Below, one piece after another: positions 7,950-11,595 of a stretch of DNA of 11,595 nt; the stretch's first letter is position 1, and every line of letters starts with the position of its first letter. The stretch is from Planctomycetaceae bacterium (lineage in GTDB: Bacteria > Planctomycetota > Planctomycetia > Planctomycetales > Planctomycetaceae): positions 1-11,595 of the forward strand of contig WFOZ01000456.1 of NCBI GenBank assembly GCA_015487825.1, written 5' to 3'. The position numbers and the translations under genes are program-made. The notes beneath the pieces are model-generated. The model searched no databases. It saw only the letters and a program-made list of their open reading frames with translations, and was not told the DNA's origin.

Positions 7950-9818
7950 ATGAAACAGACTCGTTGGAAGGACGGTTTAGATTCGTTAAATTCTCGGCAG
8001 GCCGACATTCACAGAATACCTGGAGGATTGGTGGCCGTTCTGGGACTGACTTTCAGTGTAATTCTCTGTAGCGACCAGTCCGCAGTTCGTGCTGCCCAGA
8101 AAACATCGTCGCCAGATGAGACAGGGAGTCGATGGATCACCCCTGCCGTCCAAGCCCCCCGTCTCCAACAGCGTTTCTTTCAGAGTGCCGCAGCCAAAGC
8201 GAAAGTCAGCTATCACATTTACACGCCCGCCGTTTACGACACGGACAAGAAGCGGCAATTTCCCGTGTTGTACTGGCTGCACGGCGCTGGTGGGGGGTTG
8301 CCGGGATTACCGAAACTTGTCCAACACTTTGATCAGGCGATTCTCGCAGAAAAAATACCACCGATCCTAGTCGTATTTCCCAATGGAATGCCCTACGGTA
8401 TGTGGTGCAATTCGAAGGACGGCACGCTGCCGGTGGAAACAGTCGTCATCAAGGAATTACTACCACACATCGATGCAACCTTTCGGACAGTCGCGTCACG
8501 AAAAGGCCGGATGATCGAGGGGTTCAGCATGGGAGGCTACGGGGCGGCCCGACTGGGATTCAAATACGCCGATCTCTTTGGCACCGCCTCAATTCTGGGA
8601 GCCGGTCCATTGCAACTCGAATTCACAGAGGCGATCGGCCCCAGGGGTAAAGCTCGTGACCGCAAGAGAATTCTGGAGACCGTTTATGGAAATGATCAGA
8701 GCTACTTCCTCTCGCAAAGTCCGTGGATGCTGGCAAAACAAAATGCAGCCAAGATCCGTGGCAAACTGCGCGTGCGTCAAGTTGTTGGCGACCGGGACAA
8801 AATGCTGGTCCCCAATCGCGAATTGCATGCACACCTGGACCGCCTCTTTATTCCTCACACCTGGACCGTCCCCGCTGGCGTTCGCCATAATCCGCTCGAT
8901 GTATTCCATGCACTCGAGAAGACCAACTGGGAATTCTACCGGGAGGCATTTGAGGGAGAGTCGCAGCAGTCTTCAAAAGCCAAGCCCAAGACGTACATTC
9001 TGACCTTTGGCAAGAGCAGGGTTGCCGATCCGGTCAGGCAACAGAAGATCGCAAAAATCGCCGTTCGGGATATTGTCGAATCGTCGAAGAAGTGTCAGCC
9101 TGATATCATTGTCGACGCGCTCGCTGAACCAGTTATAACAAAGGAAGAGTATTTGCAGGGAAAGGTAAAGGAAACGGTTACGGGGGACATTTTCAGAAAT
9201 CATCTGGAGCGGCTGACCGAAATCGCAACACCGCAGGACACGGTGATTATATACACTCACAGCCACGGATGCAGAAACGGTTTTCAGGACTCGCAACCCC
9301 TGGGAGGGATCATGATGGATCTGCCGATACGACGATCGGGGCCGATTCTCTGGGATGAGTACGTCGACCGAATTCTCGAGATACCGGCAAAGAATGTCGT
9401 GGTGCTGACAATGGCGTGTTTTTCCGGGGGGCTTGTCGAATATATGAACTCACCACAAGTGAGCAAACGGTGGAAGGACCGACAGCAAAAAGAAGGCCGC
9501 AATTTGATCGTTCTGACATCGCAATGCAAAGACGAACTCTCCATCCCGATCGTGAAAGATGGCCGCGTCATCAACCCGTTCACCTACGCTGTGACAAAGA
9601 TGTTCGCCGGTGAGGCTGATGGCTTTCAACTGTCGCACGGTAAACCGATCACTGGCGGCCGCAAAGACGGAAAGCTGACGGTGGGCGAGTTGATCGACTA
9701 CACCCTTTACACAACCAAACACACGCCCTCCGAACACGTCCGCAGGAAGAACGGAGCAAAGCCACAGGTGACCGGCAGTTATGATCGCACAAGCATCCTC
9801 CGTTTCGGTGCCCACTGA
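7950..9818 (+). CDS. Exported esterase (alpha/beta hydrolase) fused to legumain/caspase-like cysteine peptidase domain
   Basis: This 622-residue protein joins two enzymes. A long n-region and hydrophobic segment (about 26-42) form a signal peptide, probably cut after AVRA near 48. Residues about 70-330 are an esterase-D/feruloyl-esterase-like alpha/beta hydrolase: oxyanion HGAGG at 111-115, nucleophile Ser193 in GFSMGG, acid probably Asp283 in GDRD, and His313 in GVRHN. After a linker with SSKAKPK, residues about 347-590 look like a clan CD peptidase (family C13 legumain or caspase-like). A strand KTYILTFGKS is followed by VIIYTHSHG with His439, LWDEYVDRIL, VVVLTMACFSGG with Cys490, LIVLTSQCKDE and a closing DGKLTVGELIDY. 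All predicted catalytic residues of both halves are present. The ATG at 7950 has only a weak AGAAAG upstream; GTG at residue 28 is an unlikely alternative because it would remove part of the signal. The gene is monocistronic, behind its own promoter. The substrate and any processing of the fusion are unknown. Confidence 0.85.
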   Translation: MKQTRWKDGLDSLNSRQADIHRIPGGLVAVLGLTFSVILCSDQSAVRAAQKTSSPDETGSRWITPAVQAPRLQQRFFQSAAAKAKVSYHIYTPAVYDTDKKRQFPVLYWLHGAGGGLPGLPKLVQHFDQAILAEKIPPILVVFPNGMPYGMWCNSKDGTLPVETVVIKELLPHIDATFRTVASRKGRMIEGFSMGGYGAARLGFKYADLFGTASILGAGPLQLEFTEAIGPRGKARDRKRILETVYGNDQSYFLSQSPWMLAKQNAAKIRGKLRVRQVVGDRDKMLVPNRELHAHLDRLFIPHTWTVPAGVRHNPLDVFHALEKTNWEFYREAFEGESQQSSKAKPKTYILTFGKSRVADPVRQQKIAKIAVRDIVESSKKCQPDIIVDALAEPVITKEEYLQGKVKETVTGDIFRNHLERLTEIATPQDTVIIYTHSHGCRNGFQDSQPLGGIMMDLPIRRSGPILWDEYVDRILEIPAKNVVVLTMACFSGGLVEYMNSPQVSKRWKDRQQKEGRNLIVLTSQCKDELSIPIVKDGRVINPFTYAVTKMFAGEADGFQLSHGKPITGGRKDGKLTVGELIDYTLYTTKHTPSEHVRRKNGAKPQVTGSYDRTSILRFGAH

Positions 9819-9945
9819 CAGTCCTCATGCGAAAAAAGGAATACTCGTTTGTGACAACCTGAACACGCACGCTGTTGCCGGTTTGCATGACTGCTATGAT
9901 GCCGCAACGGTACGCCGATTCACGAAGCGTTTGCGAACCGGTTAG
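9817..9945 (+). mobile_element. IS630-family transposase fragment
   Basis: Frame 1 from about 9823 to the TAG at 9943-9945 reads HAKKGILVCDNLNTH, then AGLHDCYDAATVRRFTKRL. This matches the catalytic DDE segment of IS630-type transposases, whose consensus is (I/V)xLVxDNLNTHxxxxLYexfxpxeArrlxxR. The Asp of CDNLNTH would be the second catalytic acid. The downstream HxTPKHGSWLN part is missing, no start exists and no terminal inverted repeats are seen, so it is a dead remnant. It begins essentially at the stop codon of the esterase-peptidase gene. Confidence 0.75.
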
Positions 9946-10016
9946 CGTGTGCTGTGCATGCCGACTGCGGATTCCCAAGTAATGTGACATAGCCATTATA
10001 GCATTCATTACCCTTC
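9946..10016. other. Short non-coding stretch after the IS630 fragment
   Basis: Between the transposase fragment and the structured element I see no ORF, promoter or repeat. The missing 3' part of the IS630 transposase (its PKHGSWLN motif) is not found in any frame here, so the fragment was truncated rather than only frameshifted. Confidence 0.4.
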
Positions 10017-10091
10017 AATCGTGATCCGCACAGCGGACTCTACATCACTGAGTCGGACGAGTGGCTCGCCCGACCGACCGATTTGTTCGCC
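10017..10091. repeat. Nested inverted-repeat element between convergent genes (terminator-like or decayed attC-like)
   Basis: Three stems nest here: an outer AATCG (10017-10021) with CGATT (10079-10083), a hairpin TCCGC-ACA-GCGGA (10025-10037), and a stronger hairpin GTCGGACGAG-TGG-CTCGCCCGAC (10052-10074, 10-bp arms with one mismatch). On the minus strand the element opens with GGCGAAC 16 nt after the stop of the lipoprotein gene, the same heptamer whose complement closes the attC-like site at 10756. No T-run follows, so a classical intrinsic terminator is not shown. It could be a bidirectional hairpin, a decayed attC site or a structured RNA end. Confidence 0.45.
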
Positions 10092-10106
10092 AGCACTGTG
10101 TCTCGC

Positions 10107-10724
10107 TCAATCATTGACGCGAAGAGACTGAACAATGGCCTTGGCTGGCTCAAGCCACTGGTCCTCCTGTTCCCTGGTAACGTTGAACGATACCAAAAGC
10201 AGACGTCCCTCAACGGATGTTCCGACCATGATGTTGCGTATTTCCGTGTCGATTGCGAGTGTGCGGAGATTAAGAGTTAGCCATTCGCGTCCGTTGATAT
10301 CGATTACGCCACTTTCAAACCACGTTGCGGATGAGTACAGATTTCGGAACATGCCATCCATTTGCCTGTGAAAAGCAGCTATGTCGCTTTGCTGAATGCG
10401 ATCTTTGGTATGATTGATCGCGATGTTAATTGATCCCGATTCGTTGGTATAAACCAGGGTGGGGCGTCTCTCGCTGGGATACTTAAGTCTCAGCATTTCC
10501 TCGTCCATGATCGAGAATCCCTGCGGGATGAGGAGAGTCAGTTTTTCATTGATCACGGTTCTGGGCTGAAGAAGAATTCCGCCAACTGTTGCCTCCACGA
10601 GGCCGATTCGTCCGTCAGCGTGTCCAGCAGTATCGCGGTTCTGAGTCCCTGTGGGTGTCGGTGTGGTCGATTGGTTACTACATCCCGCGAGACAGATGAT
10701 GAGGATGATTGTGGAGCGTTGCAT
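10107..10724 (-). CDS. Small lipoprotein, DcrB/PsbP-like fold suspected
   Basis: This 205-residue protein starts MQRSTIILIICLAGCSNQ, a type II signal peptide with lipobox LAGC, so Cys15 should be lipidated and the protein membrane-anchored outside the cytoplasm. A Thr/Pro/Ser-rich linker (about 18-40) precedes a globular alpha/beta domain. The pattern is LTLLIPQGFSI early, a central WFESGVIDINGREWLTLNL and a late LLLVSFNVTREQEDQW followed by a helix AKAIVQSLRV. That layout resembles the DcrB/Mog1/PsbP-like family (DUF1795 type); this is inference from pattern, and the role is unknown. The frame is open to 10793, but those 23 extra codons run through the attC-like palindrome and are hydrophilic. 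The ATG at 10724 begins the lipoprotein signal, with only a weak AAAG upstream. It is convergent with the esterase gene and lies between two palindromic elements, as a gene-cassette ORF would. Confidence 0.8.
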   Translation of the reverse strand: MQRSTIILIICLAGCSNQSTTPTPTGTQNRDTAGHADGRIGLVEATVGGILLQPRTVINEKLTLLIPQGFSIMDEEMLRLKYPSERRPTLVYTNESGSINIAINHTKDRIQQSDIAAFHRQMDGMFRNLYSSATWFESGVIDINGREWLTLNLRTLAIDTEIRNIMVGTSVEGRLLLVSFNVTREQEDQWLEPAKAIVQSLRVND

Positions 10725-10755
10725 ATTTGTCTTTCGTGCTGGCGTTGCCTTTGGT

Positions 10756-10843
10756 GGCGAACGACTTGTGTAACCGACTGTCCAAAGCTGCATATCGAAG
10801 CGGCGCAGCTTTGGGCAGTCCGTGTTTACGCGATTGTTAGGGC
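10756..10843 (-). other. attC-like recombination site (candidate integron cassette boundary)
   Basis: Read on the minus strand, the element opens with GCCCTAACAATCGCG (10843 downward) and closes with GTTCGCC (10762-10756), giving the AAC and GTT triplets expected of attC R boxes. Between them is a long hairpin: GACTGTCCAAAGCTGC (10776-10791) pairs with GCAGCTTTGGGCAGTC (10805-10820) over 16 positions with one G-T wobble, around a 13-nt loop. The 59-codon ORF stops 3 nt before it and the lipoprotein ORF starts 31 nt after it, the spacing typical of gene cassettes. The outer heptamers do not strictly fit RYYYAAC/GTTRRRY and no integrase gene is in the window, so a plain hairpin terminator for the small ORF remains possible. 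Confidence 0.42.
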
Positions 10844-10846
10844 TGA

Positions 10847-11026
10847 CTAGCTTATATACTGGATAACCATTTTATTTTCACTATCAGCCTTTTCATAAAA
10901 CATCTTTATATCTTCAAAATATTCAACCAAATAGTCACAGTCCTCATCTCCCCATACGTTTGGGTATATTTCGTTTTCCTCTAGCTGGACAGCGTCAGAT
11001 TTACGGTAAAATATCCTGTAACCCAT
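10847..11026 (-). CDS. Small acidic hypothetical protein (59 aa), AT-rich
   Basis: The minus strand holds a 59-codon ORF starting ATG at 11026 (MGYRIFYRKSDAV) and ending TAG at 10849-10847. I do not recognise the protein. It is rich in acidic and aromatic residues (14 Asp/Glu against 6 Lys/Arg; clusters GDEDCDY at 26-32 and EYFEDI at 35-40), with no signal peptide or membrane segment, so it should be a soluble cytoplasmic protein. Codon use differs from the large genes nearby: four of five isoleucines use ATA, and AAA, GAA and TTT dominate, suggesting acquired DNA. An in-frame TGA lies seven codons upstream, fixing the start to this ATG; no clear Shine-Dalgarno sequence is visible. Its stop lies 3 nt from the attC-like site, as a cassette gene's would. 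It could still be a chance ORF, but its amino-acid composition is protein-like. Confidence 0.5.
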   Translation of the reverse strand: MGYRIFYRKSDAVQLEENEIYPNVWGDEDCDYLVEYFEDIKMFYEKADSENKMVIQYIS

Positions 11027-11154
11027 TTTGCACAGGCAAGTTACGCTTCAATATCAAAATAGAGAATACTCAGACAGCCATTTGCCACAACTTGTTTTGC
11101 GTGAACATGTTAGTTCAATATTGACTCTAAACCTGGCGTTCTCCAGCTAGTAAT

Positions 11155-11310
11155 CTATAGCTCATTTTGGCAGGAAGCACAGAATGCAAAAACCTTAACC
11201 AACATTGAGTAGGAGATTTCCAAGGTGAATATTGTAGGGAGGCCGGATTCGTCGTACCCTGGAATGGACGATGATCGGTTGTCAACTGTGCGAGAGTAGA
11301 TTTTCCGCAT
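11155..11310 (-). CDS. Doubtful small ORF (51 aa), unrecognised
   Basis: An open minus-strand frame reaches TAG at 11157-11155. I take the internal ATG at 11310 (MRKIYSRTVDNRSSS, ending FAFCASCQNEL), because the longer form from 11439 runs through the palindrome that precedes the IS21-type start on the other strand. A weak GAAAG lies 9 nt before the ATG. No domain, signal peptide or family is recognised. Orientation agrees with the two cassette-like ORFs beyond it. It may be a fragment or chance reading frame; support is thin. Confidence 0.22.
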   Translation of the reverse strand: MRKIYSRTVDNRSSSIPGYDESGLPTIFTLEISYSMLVKVFAFCASCQNEL

Positions 11311-11398
11311 CACAAATTCTTTCAGCGCAGATCGCAATTGACCACTACTTTTCGACTTTTGGAGATGTATGTGCAAAAGAGGCCCACCGTAGCAAATT

Positions 11399-11433
11399 CC
11401 ACATAGCGTAGTTTTTTCTACTGCATTATGTGG
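11399..11433 (+). repeat. Inverted repeat just before the IS21-type istA start
   Basis: CCACATA (11399-11405) pairs with TATGTGG (11427-11433), and inside it GTAG-TTTTTT-CTAC forms a second short stem. The right arm ends inside the strong Shine-Dalgarno GGAGG (11432-11436) of the transposase remnant, so an RNA hairpin would partly hide that ribosome-binding site. It could also be part of the element end, but no matching second end is in the window. Confidence 0.4.
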
Positions 11434-11441
11434 AGGCAAGG

Positions 11442-11563
11442 ATGCTGGTGGTGAACGATTACGGACATATTTGGCGGGCTCATTGAAGCGGGAAGGTATT
11501 CGAGAGATTGCCCATACGTTTCATCATGTCCGGCGTAATATTCGAGATATTCTGTATTACTAA
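11442..11563 (+). pseudogene. istA: IS21-family transposase (IstA) N-terminal remnant, frameshifted
   Basis: A GGAGG ribosome-binding site 5 nt upstream introduces ATG at 11442, reading MLVVNDYGHIWRAH and then TGA at 11484-11486. In another frame from 11489 the sequence resumes as REGIREIAHTFHHVRRNIRDIL and stops at TAA 11561-11563. Together these match the start and helix-turn-helix of IS21-type IstA transposases (consensus like DYxxIRRAHRDGxSIRxIARxFHHSRRxIRxIL). A one-base deletion between the two parts explains both the stop and the frame change. The DDE catalytic region would lie beyond the window. After the TAA an inverted repeat TTTGCGA-ACGGC-TCGCAAA (11573-11591) is followed by TTT at the edge. 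Confidence 0.7.
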
Positions 11564-11595
11564 CAGTAAAAGTTTGCGAACGGCTCGCAAATTTC

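Noticed and set aside
7847..8071. 74-codon ORF overlapping the start of the esterase-peptidase gene
   Set aside because: It starts with GTG without a ribosome-binding site and half of it overlaps the signal-peptide coding region in another frame; no features of its own.
1..11595. CRISPR arrays, tRNA or rRNA genes
   Set aside because: No regularly spaced repeats and no tRNA- or rRNA-like conserved segments were seen on reading both strands.

Overview
The window looks like chromosomal DNA of a planctomycete (phylum Planctomycetota). The evidence is the combination of exported multidomain proteins ending in the planctomycete-type CxxCH heme-binding domain, a PVC-type membrane-bound dehydrogenase propeller fused to ThuA and F5/8-type-C domains, a secreted formylglycine sulfatase, and an exported esterase. 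Genus cannot be decided from the sequence. The left two thirds is an ordinary catabolic or surface-protein region; the right third (about 9.8 kb onward) is a decayed accessory zone.

Layout: (1) 3-1457 (+) is the C-terminal part of a HEAT / LamG-like jellyroll / cytochrome-c protein, cut by the window edge. (2) 1458-1819 is non-coding as far as I can tell. (3) 1820-5665 (+) is a 1281-residue exported protein with domains ThuA, discoidin-like, PVC dehydrogenase propeller, HEAT and CxxCH cytochrome. (4) 5870-7354 (-) is an intact secreted sulfatase. Immediately upstream of it on the same strand (about 7372-7620) lies the disrupted C-terminal remnant of a second sulfatase. Its last stretch is in frame with the intact gene, which produces a false N-terminal extension. 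(5) 7655-7949 holds a good sigma70-type promoter with a palindrome filling its spacer. It drives (6) 7950-9818 (+), an exported protein joining an esterase-D-like alpha/beta hydrolase to a C-terminal clan CD cysteine-peptidase (legumain/caspase-like) domain with visible His and Cys.

(7) From 9817 the sequence becomes mosaic. There is an IS630-type transposase fragment abutting the esterase stop, then a structured inverted-repeat element (10017-10091). On the minus strand come a small lipoprotein gene (10107-10724), an attC-like hairpin site (10756-10843), and an AT-rich 59-codon ORF (10847-11026) whose stop lies 3 nt from that site. A poorly supported further ORF follows, and finally a broken IS21-type istA start (11442-11563, +). 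The arrangement of short same-strand ORFs separated by imperfect palindromes resembles integron gene cassettes. This is the most interesting inference in the window and the least certain.

Functionally, the left part reads as polysaccharide or sugar-derivative catabolism at the cell surface: a dehydrogenase with attached cytochromes, a sulfatase, and carbohydrate- or surface-binding jellyrolls. The esterase-peptidase fusion could act on extracellular or periplasmic substrates, but nothing in the sequence names them.
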